In this document: positions 18,921-27,277 of the stretch, piece after piece | Position numbering within the stretch: position 1 is the stretch's first letter | How the letters are laid out: the number at the start of each line of letters is the position of its first letter | Assembly (NCBI RefSeq): GCF_013408795.1 | Contig: NZ_JACCCC010000001.1 | Coordinates: 5,766,001 to 5,830,000 of the forward strand | DNA from: Spinactinospora alkalitolerans | GTDB taxonomy: Bacteria; Actinomycetota; Actinomycetes; Streptosporangiales; Streptosporangiaceae | Direction of reading: 5' to 3' | DNA length: 64,000 nt | Translations under genes and position numbers: made by a program | Notes under the pieces: model-generated | Told to the model about the DNA's origin: nothing | What the model saw: the letters and a program-made list of their open reading frames with translations, nothing else | Database searches by the model: none

Positions 18921-19806
18921 GTGGGACGTCGTGGATACCCGCCGGAGTTCCGACGCAAGGCCGTGGACCTGGTCGAGTCCGGACGCAGCGTCGCGGACGT
19001 GGCGCGCGACCCCGACATCAGCACCGAGACCGTCTACACCTGGCGGCGCCAGGACCGCATCGGCCGCGGCGAAGAAACGCATCGCCAAACTGGCCGTGCG
19101 CCGCCGGGCCGGTGAGCTGCTGGGGAAGGCGGTGTCCCCGAAAGAAGGTTCGGAGCGATCGGGGTGATGGCCGACGAAGGCCACGCGGTGCAGGTCGCCA
19201 CACGGGTCCTGGGCACCTTGCGAGTCGGGCTTCTACGCCTGGCGCGGCCGAGGCCCCTCGGCGAGGTCGATCCGCCGTGTCATGCTTACCGGCGCGTTCC
19301 ACCGGATCCACGCGGCTTCCAAAGGTGTCTACGGCCTGCGAGGCGTCCATGCCGGACTCGCCCTCGGGTACGGGGTCCGGATCTGGCGCAACACGGTGGC
19401 GATGCTCATGGCCCGCGCCGGGCTCAAAGGGATCGGCGGGCGGCCGAAGCGGCGCCAGCCGCGTCCGGACCTGGCCTCTTCCGACCTGGTGGACCGGCAG
19501 TTCCAGCGGGAGCGCCCGGACGAGCTGTGGGTTACCGACATCACCGAGCATCCCACCAGGGAGGGCGAGGTCTACTGCGCGGTCGTGTTCGATGTGTGCT
19601 CCCGGCGCGTGGTCGGGTAGGCGAGCGACTCCTCCCCGACCGCTGCTCTGGCCACGAACGCACTCGGCATGGCCATCGAGGACCGCAATCCGGCCCCGGG
19701 GGCGATCCACTCCGGTCACGGGGGGCAGTTGGGTCCTGGGCCTTCACGCGTCGGGCCGGGGAGTCCGGTCTGCTGCCGTCGATGGGAACGATCGGGGACT
19801 GCTACG
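18921..19806 (+). pseudogene. IS3-family transposase (OrfA and OrfB), degenerate
   Basis: OrfA begins at 18921 with the helix-turn-helix sequence RRGYPPEFRRKAVDLVESG and is frameshifted after about 55 residues. OrfB pieces follow: FHRIHAASKGVYGLRGVHA (from about 19295) and the DDE-type core PDELWVTDITEHPTREGEV (from about 19515) with CAVVFDVCSRRVVG, stopped by TAG at 19618-19620. The continuation SSPTAALATNALGMAIEDR reaches SMGTIGDCYG near 19806, where the family normally reads DCYDNA. The last third, with the final catalytic Glu, is gone, replaced by unrelated coding sequence. Confidence 0.83.
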
Positions 19807-20306
19807 GCTGTGAGGATGAAGCCACCGCCGCCGAAACGACCTGGCTCGTGCTTACGACTGACTGGGACAAGGCCGGTGTAGCTGTCACCGCCACCGTTGC
19901 GGAAGTGGTCGAGACCGTGGAGTCGTGCGGAGCCGCCGTGTCCGGGATCCCGTGGCGAGCCTGGGCCAACGAGACCCCGGAGCGGAAGGGGCGGAGCATC
20001 ACCGCCGAGGGGCCGCACTGGCTGGAGAAGGTTCCCGTCACGGCGGACGGGCAAGCGGTCGCGGCGCTGTCGGAGGAGGTCGAGGTGCAGAACTTCGCGG
20101 CCCGGGACGAAATGTCGATATTCATCCCGGGCAGGGACTCGATGGACAAGTACAGCACCGCGCTCTCGCGCCTGGCCAAGCATCCCCTCGACGCCGCCTA
20201 CATCGACGTCTCCCGCATGCGCTTTGTATTACACGACGACGGGGTCGAGACCGCCGCGGCGATCTGCAGACTCGACGGGACCGGCGGGATCACAGCAGGG
20301 TGGTGA
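19807..20306 (+). CDS. Hypothetical protein, 5'-truncated by the IS3 relic
   Basis: About 165 residues follow in frame after the broken IS3 OrfB, beginning DEATAAETTWLVLTTDW and ending DGTGGITAGW. The composition is soluble and ordinary, with phrases such as IPWRAWANETPERKG and SIFIPGRDSMDKYS. I do not recognise the family. There is no plausible start codon with a ribosome site close to the junction, so the 5' end has probably been replaced by the IS. Its last 17 bases overlap the convergent Nramp-type gene. It may be silent. Confidence 0.4.
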
Positions 20307-21537
20307 CCAGGCGGAAGCAGGTAGCCGCGATCGCCAGCCAGCCGATCACGCCGAGGATGTTCTGCCACCAACGGTTGCGCATCGTCCCCATCAAGCCGCG
20401 GTGGTTGGCAAGCACCAGAATCAGCAGCCCCAGGAAGGGCGCCACGACCACAGTCAGTGCCTGGGCCACGATGATCAGTTCGATCGGTGCGGCGGTGGAC
20501 ACGGCTGTCACCGCCGCACCGAAGGCCAGCACGAGGAGGATCGCTGCCTTGACGCGCCGGTCACGCAGGAGGTTGCCCCATCCGAGAGCGTCGGAGAGGA
20601 GGGTGCCGCCAGCGCTAGCGTTGGCGACCATCGAGGAGAACGCCGCGCCCGCGAATCCCACGGCGAAGACGAGGCTGCCCGCAGGCCCGGCCACCGAGCC
20701 CAGGACCCCGCCCAGCCGCGAGGCGTCGGCACCGCCGGTCCCCTGCAGCACCGCCGCGCTGGCCACAATGACCAGGATCGTCATGATGCCCGGCGCCACG
20801 ATGCCTGGGACGGTGTCCGACAGGGTGGCCTCGCGGTACTGCGCGGGCGCCCGGCCGCGTTCCCGGGTGGTGTAGCCGGCGTAGAAGGCGGCGTTGATGG
20901 AGAAGTTCGTGCCGACCAGGGCGATGAGTAGCAGCCCCACCCCCGAGGGCAGCGTCGGAGCGAACCCGGCGCCGACCGCGCCCCAGTCGGGCCGCGACAG
21001 CACGGCCGCTGCGACGAAACCGGCGGCCATGAGCGCCACGACGAACAGCGTCATTCGCTCGAAGACGCGGTAGTAATCGCGAGCGAACAGCAGCGCCGCG
21101 ACCACTGCCGTGCATGCCAGTGTCCACAGCACCGGATCGCCGCCGAAGACCATGGACATCCCGAGTCCTGCCCCCACGGCGTTGCCGACCGAGAACATCA
21201 GGGTGATGGCGAAGACTCCGAGACCCGCGCAGATGCCCCACCAGCGGCCCAGTGTCCGCTTTGCCGTCTCGATCAGCGAATGGCGGGCCGCCAGGCCGAT
21301 GCGCACGGACATGTCGGTGAACACGACCATGAGCGCGGTGGAAATGACGATGACCCAGATCAGTGTGTAGCCGTACTCGCCGCCGGCCTGGATCGCGGAG
21401 GTAAGGTTGCCGGGACCGAACTGCCAGGCCCCGACGATGAAGGCGGGCCCCATGAGGGCCAGGGCGCGCAGCATGCGCGAGGAGCGGCGGCGCGTCGCCG
21501 AACCTGCTCGCTCGGGTTGCGGTCGGGCGTCGTGCAT
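20290..21537 (-). CDS. Nramp-fold transporter with altered metal-site motifs
   Basis: The 415-residue membrane protein has about eleven transmembrane segments and clear Nramp homology: MGPAFIVGAWQFGPGN and IQAGGEYGYTLIWV match the first helix region of MntH. Canonical Nramp proteins hold the metal with DPGN in helix 1 and MPH in helix 6. Here the first motif reads FGPGN (Asp to Gly), and the helix 6 region reads GTNFSINAAFYAGY with no MPH. Manganese or iron transport is therefore doubtful; magnesium, another cation or an organic solute is possible. It is followed by a DapA-family enzyme gene upstream on the same strand and probably shares its LacI operator, so the substrate may be metabolic. 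Confidence 0.85.
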   Translation of the reverse strand: MHDARPQPERAGSATRRRSSRMLRALALMGPAFIVGAWQFGPGNLTSAIQAGGEYGYTLIWVIVISTALMVVFTDMSVRIGLAARHSLIETAKRTLGRWWGICAGLGVFAITLMFSVGNAVGAGLGMSMVFGGDPVLWTLACTAVVAALLFARDYYRVFERMTLFVVALMAAGFVAAAVLSRPDWGAVGAGFAPTLPSGVGLLLIALVGTNFSINAAFYAGYTTRERGRAPAQYREATLSDTVPGIVAPGIMTILVIVASAAVLQGTGGADASRLGGVLGSVAGPAGSLVFAVGFAGAAFSSMVANASAGGTLLSDALGWGNLLRDRRVKAAILLVLAFGAAVTAVSTAAPIELIIVAQALTVVVAPFLGLLILVLANHRGLMGTMRNRWWQNILGVIGWLAIAATCFRLVTTLL

Positions 21538-21608
21538 GAGATGCCTCCTGGCCCGCGGCGCCGCGGGCGGCGCCGCAGGCGGCGCGGCGGGTGGTGTGGG
21601 GGATGGGT

Positions 21609-22526
21609 CTACATCAGTCCGGCGTGCTTCAGTGCGTCTGCGATCTCCGAGGTGGCCGACTCGGGCAGGGGAAGCAGCGGCGCGCGGACGGTCGCGTCGG
21701 GGATGATCCCGCGCAGGTGTAGCCCGATCTTGAGCGCGACGGTGCCCTCCATGTGAGAGCCGCGGTGGTAGACCGCCTTGGTCAACGGCAGCAGCTCGTC
21801 GTGGACGGCGCGGGCGGCTGCGTAGTCGTGCGCCTTGCCGGCCGCGACCAGACGCACCATGGGCTCGGGGGCGAGGCCCCCGTAGCCCACCAGCGCCCCG
21901 TCGACATCGAACATGGTGTGCAGCAGGTACTCATCGTGGCAGGTGAGGATCTGCAGTTCGGGGAACTCCGCGCGCAGGACGGGGATCTCGGTGTCCCAGC
22001 GACGCATGTTGCGCACACCGTTCTTGGTGGCGAACACCCCGGGCTGGGCAGCGATGTCGAGCTGGGTCTCAAGGTCATAGCTGGCCTTGGTGACGTCGGG
22101 GTACTGGAAAAGGATCAGCGGGAGCCCGGACTCCTCATGGACAGCGCGGTAGCGCTCCTGCGGGGCGCCCTTCTGGAAGCCGAAGCGCAGCCACCCGTGC
22201 GAGGGGTAGAGCAGGCCGGCGGCGGCACCGGCCTCGACCGCGCGCTGGGCCTCCTGGGCAGCGTTCATAGTGCCCTCGGCGGTGATGCCGGCGATGATCG
22301 GCACCGCGCCGTCGACGGCCTCGACCAGCGTCCGCACCACCGCGGTCTGCTCTTCGGGTGTCAGGCTGGTGCCCTCGCCCGCATGGCCCAGGCACACGAG
22401 CCCGGAGACCCCCTCGATTCCGGCGAGCCAGCGGCCCAGACCGGCAAGGGCCGCGTGGTCGACGGCGCCCTCGGCAGTGAACGGCGTGACAGGAGCCGGG
22501 GTGACTCCACGCAGATCGAGTGCCAT
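21609..22526 (-). CDS. Dihydrodipicolinate synthase (DapA)-family lyase/aldolase
   Basis: The 305-residue TIM-barrel protein belongs to the class I, Schiff-base pyruvate lyase family. Visible are VTPAPVTPF at the start, GHAGEGTSLTPEE (the GxxGE region), the active-site Tyr in LFQYPDVTK and the Schiff-base Lys in FATKNGVR. Members cleave or condense pyruvate-containing sugar acids or keto acids; lysine synthesis is unlikely in this setting. The ATG at 22526 has AAGGAG eight bases upstream. It lies between the Nramp-type gene and a divergent LacI regulator with tandem operators directly before it. These features suggest an inducible catabolic enzyme. The exact substrate cannot be read from the sequence. 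Confidence 0.88.
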   Translation of the reverse strand: MALDLRGVTPAPVTPFTAEGAVDHAALAGLGRWLAGIEGVSGLVCLGHAGEGTSLTPEEQTAVVRTLVEAVDGAVPIIAGITAEGTMNAAQEAQRAVEAGAAAGLLYPSHGWLRFGFQKGAPQERYRAVHEESGLPLILFQYPDVTKASYDLETQLDIAAQPGVFATKNGVRNMRRWDTEIPVLRAEFPELQILTCHDEYLLHTMFDVDGALVGYGGLAPEPMVRLVAAGKAHDYAAARAVHDELLPLTKAVYHRGSHMEGTVALKIGLHLRGIIPDATVRAPLLPLPESATSEIADALKHAGLM

Positions 22527-22542
22527 GGTCGAACTCCTTAGG

Positions 22543-22564
22543 AAACGTTTGCGGGAACGTTTGC
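22543..22564. promoter_or_regulatory. Tandem LacI-type operator half-sites
   Basis: AAACGTTTGC (22543-22552) and GAACGTTTGC (22555-22564) are near-identical and each contains the palindrome AACGTT. They lie 17 bases upstream of the DapA-family start, in the gap before the divergent LacI gene. Position and sequence suit binding by that repressor, controlling both directions. Confidence 0.65.
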
Positions 22565-22680
22565 ATTCTGCTGTTGTGACCGTCCCCACGTCAAGTCGTG
22601 ACCGCAGCCTCAGGACTACTCGGGCCACCGACGGCGGGCGGTCTACAGTGGCCTCAGCGAGCACGAACGGAAAGGACGCG

Positions 22681-23730
22681 ATGAGCCAGGAGGACACCGA
22701 CACCGGCGGCGCACCGCCTCCAGCGAGCACGCCGCCGACGATCCACGACGTCGCACGGCGGGCCGGGGTCAGCACCTCGACCGTCTCCCGGGCACTGGAC
22801 CCGCGCCTGCCCCGCTCGCGCAGCGCCGCGGCCGCCCGCGTACGCGAAGCCGCTCGCGAACTCGGCTACACCCCCCACTCGGTGGCCTCCAGCCTGCGCC
22901 GACGCGGCACGAACACCATCGGGGTCCTGGTGCCGCGACTGAGTGACACCGTGATGGCCATCGCCTACGAGGAGCTGGCCGCCGCCTGCCAGCGGCGCGG
23001 CTACTTCGCCATCGTGGCCACCACACATGACGACGTCGAGGAGCAGCGCTCCGCCGCCCAATCCCTGCTGCAGCGGCGGGTGGACGGGTTGGTTCTGACC
23101 ACCGCCCGACTCAACGACTCCTACCTCGACCACCTCCGTTCCCAGGGTGTGCCCCACGCCCTGGCGCTGCGCACCGACGGCATCAGCCCGTCTTCGCTCG
23201 GCGACGACGAACTCGGCGGCTACCTCGCCACCCGCCATCTACTCGACCTGGGACATCGCCGGATCGCATGCGTGGCCGGCCCCTCCTATGCCTCCAGCTC
23301 CACCGGCCGCTGCGAAGGCTACGTACGGGCGCTGCGCGATCAGGGCGTCGAACCAGACCCCGCCCTGATCCATCCCTCGGCCTTCAGCATCGAGGCCGGC
23401 GAGGAGGCTGCGGACGCCCTGCTCCGTGCGCCCGATCGGCCCACAGCCGTGTTCGCGATCAACGACAACACCGCCATCGGCGTCCTGTCCGCGGCGCACC
23501 GGGCCGGCCTCGCCGTCCCCGACGAACTCTCCATCGTCGGCTACAACGACATCCCCCTCGTCGGCCACCTGCCACTCCCGCTGACGACGATGCGCGTCCC
23601 CTTCCGCGACATTGCCGCGAGCGCAGTCGACCTCCTGTTGGCCGACCCCGACACCGCTGAGGAACGCCGATACGTCCACGCCCCCACCCTCATCCCCCGC
23701 GCCTCAACGGCCCCACCCGCCGACGCGTAG
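22681..23730 (+). CDS. LacI-family transcriptional regulator
   Basis: The 349-residue repressor has the helix-turn-helix TIHDVARRAGVSTSTVSRAL near residues 22-41 and a periplasmic-binding-like sensor domain (GVLVPRLSDTVMAIAYEEL ... AVFAINDNTAIGVLSAA ... LSIVGYNDIPLVGHLPLPLT). An unusually Arg/Ala-rich linker, RLPRSRSAAAARVREAA, follows the recognition helix. The ATG at 22681 has GAAAGGA upstream. It is divergent from the DapA-family gene and probably represses that operon through the AACGTT sites until a sugar-acid-like inducer binds. The effector is unknown. Confidence 0.92.
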   Translation: MSQEDTDTGGAPPPASTPPTIHDVARRAGVSTSTVSRALDPRLPRSRSAAAARVREAARELGYTPHSVASSLRRRGTNTIGVLVPRLSDTVMAIAYEELAAACQRRGYFAIVATTHDDVEEQRSAAQSLLQRRVDGLVLTTARLNDSYLDHLRSQGVPHALALRTDGISPSSLGDDELGGYLATRHLLDLGHRRIACVAGPSYASSSTGRCEGYVRALRDQGVEPDPALIHPSAFSIEAGEEAADALLRAPDRPTAVFAINDNTAIGVLSAAHRAGLAVPDELSIVGYNDIPLVGHLPLPLTTMRVPFRDIAASAVDLLLADPDTAEERRYVHAPTLIPRASTAPPADA

Positions 23731-23791
23731 AGACCGTCGGCACAGCGCCCCTGCCCGACGGCTCGACAAACGCCCGACCGAGCCTTCCCGG

Positions 23792-23808
23792 GAGTGTCAA
23801 GTTAATGG
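23792..23808 (+). repeat. IS256-type terminal inverted repeat (left-end orientation)
   Basis: GAGTGTCAAGTTAATGG is identical, inverted, to 40125-40141, which ends an IS256-type transposase relic. Outside the 17 identical bases, similarity continues loosely (GTTTT runs on both). No transposase N-terminus follows here; group II intron sequence does. Confidence 0.7.
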
Positions 23809-24406
23809 CTCTGTCCCGTTTTCGGTTTGCGCCGTGAGGCGCTGCTGGTTCGAGTGGAGGTGAAACCGCTGTCGCAGCAGCGGGGGTGAAGCTGAGGGCA
23901 GCCGCCCCGGGTGATGCCGGGAAGGGCGAGAGCCGCCCTGACAACGCCGGGACGTGACCAGCACCGCCAGATGGGGCGGGTCCGGCAAGCGTGATGGAGA
24001 GGAGTACGCGAGAAACCGGCGCTTTACGTCTCTTAATGGGACACCGGCTCGAACCTGGCGGACCAGGGCCGGAAGCGGTGCGCATCCAGGGAGAACTCCT
24101 CCGGGACTGGAGAACTCTTGGGGCGATATACAGAAGCCGCCCGGGAAGCCCGGGGAAAGGCTGCGGCGTACTCGTGGCGATACCGCAGGGACACAGTCGG
24201 GCTCCTCCTTCATCGAACGAACCACAGTGAACACGGGAACCGCCCCGAACTTCGCCCCATACCTGTCTCCGACAGGCTGTCGGGGCTGGGCGCATCGACC
24301 GCCGATCGGTTCGGGGCGGGGCGGAGCCGCCGTAGTACTCCGAGGCCGGGAAAGCCGGCCGCACGGGGAAGGGCGGCAGCGGTATCGAGAAGGGACGGAT
24401 GCTGCA
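23809..24406 (+). mobile_element. Group II intron 5' ribozyme region (partial)
   Basis: No protein is evident here, yet the sequence has the look of the domain I-III region before a group II intron reverse transcriptase, with GGTTCGAGTGGAGGTGAAAC and many short paired G/C blocks, such as GGCAGCCGCC and GACAACGCCGGGACGTGACC. The maturase start follows directly at 24407. The exact 5' splice boundary (GTGYG) is uncertain. The 3' domains V and VI are absent. Confidence 0.6.
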
Positions 24407-24650
24407 ATGCCAGAAGGCGCCCCGCCGAATGGCGGGGCGCCGGGCCCTGGGGCTCGGGTACTGGAGATGCAGGCCAAGCTTCACCGTTGGGCGGTGGCCG
24501 ATCCCGGCCGCCGGTTTGATGACCTGTTCAACTTCGTGCACGACCCAGCGACGCTGCTGGTGGCGTTCGACCGGGTCGCGGGCAACCAGGGAGCCCGGAC
24601 CCCGGCATCGATGGCCTGACTGCTAGAGATGTCGAGGAATCGATCGCCAT
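24407..24650 (+). pseudogene. Group II intron reverse transcriptase/maturase, N-terminal fragment
   Basis: From ATG 24407 the frame gives LEMQAKLHRWAVADPGRRFD, then DLFNFVHDPATLLVAFDRVA and GNQGARTPA, the usual N-terminus of LtrA-like intron proteins. The family continues GxDGLTAR; that sequence occurs (GIDGLTARDVEES) but one base out of frame, and the original frame stops at 24617-24619. After about 24640 the sequence switches to an IS3-type element on the other strand. Perhaps 80 of the usual 450-600 residues remain, so the intron cannot make its own maturase. Confidence 0.83.
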
Positions 24651-24701
24651 CCTCGTCGCGCGCTCGCGCAACTCATCGGGGTACTTACGGGGTGCAGTCA
24701 T
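24630..24701 (-). pseudogene. IS3-family OrfA, first ~24 codons only
   Basis: On the minus strand, ATG at 24701 with AAGGA upstream starts MTAPRKYPDELRERATRMAI, the typical beginning of an actinomycete IS3-group OrfA. The frame then meets the group II intron relic. The rest of the element is not in this region. Confidence 0.68.
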
Positions 24702-24734
24702 GCTCGGAATCCTTCCGGGTCTTCGATGTCTCCA

Positions 24735-25095
24735 TCAAACCCGAGACAATCCAATCAACGTCTTCAGCGCCGCATCGGCGCGGGCCGTGGCTGCCGGAGT
24801 GGAGGAGACCGGGGTGGAGATGGCGATTCCCAGCACGTAACCGGTGTTGACCTCGGGGCTCTCCAGCCAGGCGCGCAGCCCCGGGTGGGTGCCATAGACC
24901 TCGTCGCCGGCCCCCACGACGACAGGCGGCCTTCGGCGTGCAGATCGGCCAGAGTCGGCGGCCCAGTTCCGGTTTGGTCGCGAAGGCGACCTCCTCGGGC
25001 CCCCGGGCCTGGCTGCGGCGCTCCTGGTCGGCGGCCTGCTCGGCCGGTAGATACAGGCGGGCACCCACCAGCGCGTGCCCGGCGGCGGTAGCCAG
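24735..25095 (-). pseudogene. IS701-like transposase fragment
   Basis: The minus strand encodes VGARLYLPAEQAADQERRSQ, then PEEVAFATKPELG, a frameshift near 24935, and VGAGDEVYGTHPGLRAWLES with NTGYVLGIAIST. IS701-type DDE transposases carry these segments in this order (LYLPxxW/Q, FATKPxLA, GDEVYGxxxxLR). Both ends of the protein are missing and the frame is broken. Confidence 0.72.
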
Positions 25096-25466
25096 ACGAA
25101 GTCACATTGATTTCACGTCGCCCCATTGACTTCACTAGCCTCTCGATACAAACTCCATATATGGAAAATACATCCGGGCGTGCCGAGAGCCCCCAAGACG
25201 ACGCGCAGCCGGACGGTTCGGGCCGACCAGCTTCTCTCCGCTGACCGCGCTGGCCGATCTTTCACCTCGTCGGAATTGCGGCTGTCGATCCTCTCGCAGT
25301 GTCATACGACGTCACTGCGTAGGTAATGCGCTTCGTAGTGGACGTGCGGGCGCACAGGTTCACCAGGCGGGTCACGATTTATACGGATACATGGTCCAGT
25401 TCTCTTGCGCCGCACAGGTCGGATATACCGTCTGCATTCGCAGACCCGTGAGACATAGGAGACCTG
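25096..25466. promoter_or_regulatory. Upstream region of the GntR/ABC operon
   Basis: About 370 bases without a gene. It contains a perfect 12-bp palindrome TCCATATATGGA (25154-25165) and, nearer the regulator gene, two related motifs, TATACGGATACA (about 25381) and GGATATACCG (about 25424). FCD-type GntR proteins often bind TATAC-like palindromes and autoregulate, so these are candidate operators. No firm promoter boxes were assigned. Confidence 0.35.
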
Positions 25467-26219
25467 ATGCCCCCCGGTGCGAGAACCAAGGCCGACCATG
25501 CCTACCAGGTGCTTCGAAAAATGATCGTGACCGGCGAGATCCCCGCAGGCGAGCCGATTGACGAGGCCGCACTGATGGCCATTGTCGAGTCCGGGAGGAC
25601 CCCGGTCCGCGAGTCACTCAAGCGTCTCGAACAGGAACAGTTCGTCGTCTGGCCCCCACACAAGACCCCCTACGTGCGGAGCATGTCGCTGGACGATGTG
25701 CACCGGCTATACGAGGCACGAATGCTGATGGAGGTCCCCGCTGCCAGTCTCGCGGCGTCCCGAGCGACATCAGGTCAGATCCAGCTGATACAGCAACGGC
25801 AGGAGGAACTCCGCCGGGCTGCGGAAGTTGGCGATGTCTACGGGTCCATCGAGGCCGACCACGCCCTCCACATCGCCATCACCGAAGGTTCCAACAACAA
25901 GTTCCTGACCGAAGCCGTGGACCGGTTGAACTGTCGATCGCTTCGGCTGTGGTACGTCGCCCACGAGCGAGTGGGTGTGGAAAAGGCTGCGGAGCGACAC
26001 CAGGAGATCATTGACGCCCTGCGAAAAAACGCTCCGGAGTCAACGGCCCGAGCGGTCCGGGACCATATTCGGACCTCTTATGAGCGCCAGATCAAGATCA
26101 ATTTCGAGACTCTCGTCGATCCGTCAACCAACATTGGCCGACTCTCCTTAGAACTTGCCGCCCCATCAGACGAGAAGGGGTCAACCCGTGCAGAATCTGC
26201 GACGCGCCTATGCCAGTAA
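25467..26219 (+). CDS. GntR-family regulator, FCD subfamily
   Basis: The 250-residue protein has an N-terminal winged helix (AYQVLRKMIVTGEIPAGEPI and RTPVRESLKRLEQEQFV, residues ~10-60) and a helical FCD ligand domain (LYEARMLMEVPAASLAA; HALHIAIT; ERHQEIIDAL). FCD regulators usually bind organic acids and repress neighbouring uptake and catabolic genes. It is the first gene of a co-directional group reaching 31854, and its end overlaps the next gene by 32 bases, so it probably controls and is co-transcribed with the transporter. Confidence 0.9.
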   Translation: MPPGARTKADHAYQVLRKMIVTGEIPAGEPIDEAALMAIVESGRTPVRESLKRLEQEQFVVWPPHKTPYVRSMSLDDVHRLYEARMLMEVPAASLAASRATSGQIQLIQQRQEELRRAAEVGDVYGSIEADHALHIAITEGSNNKFLTEAVDRLNCRSLRLWYVAHERVGVEKAAERHQEIIDALRKNAPESTARAVRDHIRTSYERQIKINFETLVDPSTNIGRLSLELAAPSDEKGSTRAESATRLCQ

Positions 26220-27276
26220 ATCCGGAATCGCAATCGCGTCTGCCTCCACGCTAATGCTCACTGCCTGCAGCGTCGGCGAGACCGTCGAAGACTCAAGCAG
26301 CAGTGGGCAGCTCAGAGTAATGGGGTACGCCGGTGTGGTGGAGCAGCATTACACGGAAGCGGTCATCGAACCGTTCATGGAAGAGTATCCCGATATCGAA
26401 GTGGAGTATGTCCCCAGCGCTTCGTCCGCCGAGATGCTTGGAACGCTCCGCAGTGAGCAGAATTCCCCAAACACCGATGTCGCGTTCCTGGATATATCCA
26501 TCGCGAACACCGGAAACGAGGAGGGGATATTCCAGGAGCTGGATCCAGAGAAAGTTCCAAACTCGGAGAACATCGAGGACTCCGATTCGGAGATCGACGG
26601 TGACTTCGGACCTCCGGTGACCTTCGACAACCTTGTACTCCTGTACAACAAGGAGAAAATAAGCGAGGAACCGACCAGCTGGGAGGCACTGTGGAGCGAC
26701 GAGGCCGCAGGTGAGATCATTATCGACGGCGCACCCGACCTCCAAGGGATGAGCCTCATGCTCATTCTCAATGACATCGAGGGGGCCGACTACAAGGACA
26801 CCGTCGACCCGGGGATCGCTCGACTGGCCGAAATTGCTCCCGACGTTCAATCATGGGAGCCCACTCCCGACGCCTACACCATGATCAACAACGGGACCGG
26901 CGCCATTGGGGTTGGGTGGAACGCGCGTGCCCAGTTCTACGCTGATGAACCCGACTCCAACCTCGGCGTGGCCATTCCGGAAGAGGGAAGCGTCTTTCAG
27001 ACCAATTCCATCAACCTCGTCGCCGGGACGGAGTATCCCGAGGCCGCCCAGACCTTCATCAACTACGCGCTGAGCCCTGAGGCCCAGCAGTCCTTCAGCG
27101 AGACGATGTATTACGCCCCCGCCAACAGCGAGGCAGAGCTGGACAACGCCGTGACCGCTCGGACCGCCACTACGCCTGAGCGGCTGGAGAGCATCATCGA
27201 TATCGACTGGAACTACGTCGCCGAGCAGAACGATGCATGGACCGAAGTCTGGCGGCGCGACATTATCGGAGGTTGA
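26188..27276 (+). CDS. ABC transporter substrate-binding lipoprotein (PotD/SBP_bac_8 type)
   Basis: The 362-residue protein begins with a lipoprotein signal ending in the lipobox LTAC (IASASTLMLTACS), so it is anchored outside the membrane. The mature part is a Venus-flytrap domain of the spermidine/putrescine or iron type (LRVMGYAGVVEQHYTEAVIE; VTFDNLVLLYNKEKI; NNGTGAIGVGWNARA; INLVAGTEYPEAAQTFINYA). It is very acidic. The GTG at 26188 is chosen because GAAGGGG lies seven bases before it and the signal peptide then has normal length. It delivers its ligand to the permeases at 29193 and 30111. The ligand is unknown; amino or organic acids are as likely as polyamines. Confidence 0.9.
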   Translation: MQNLRRAYASKSGIAIASASTLMLTACSVGETVEDSSSSGQLRVMGYAGVVEQHYTEAVIEPFMEEYPDIEVEYVPSASSAEMLGTLRSEQNSPNTDVAFLDISIANTGNEEGIFQELDPEKVPNSENIEDSDSEIDGDFGPPVTFDNLVLLYNKEKISEEPTSWEALWSDEAAGEIIIDGAPDLQGMSLMLILNDIEGADYKDTVDPGIARLAEIAPDVQSWEPTPDAYTMINNGTGAIGVGWNARAQFYADEPDSNLGVAIPEEGSVFQTNSINLVAGTEYPEAAQTFINYALSPEAQQSFSETMYYAPANSEAELDNAVTARTATTPERLESIIDIDWNYVAEQNDAWTEVWRRDIIGG

Positions 27277-27277
27277 C

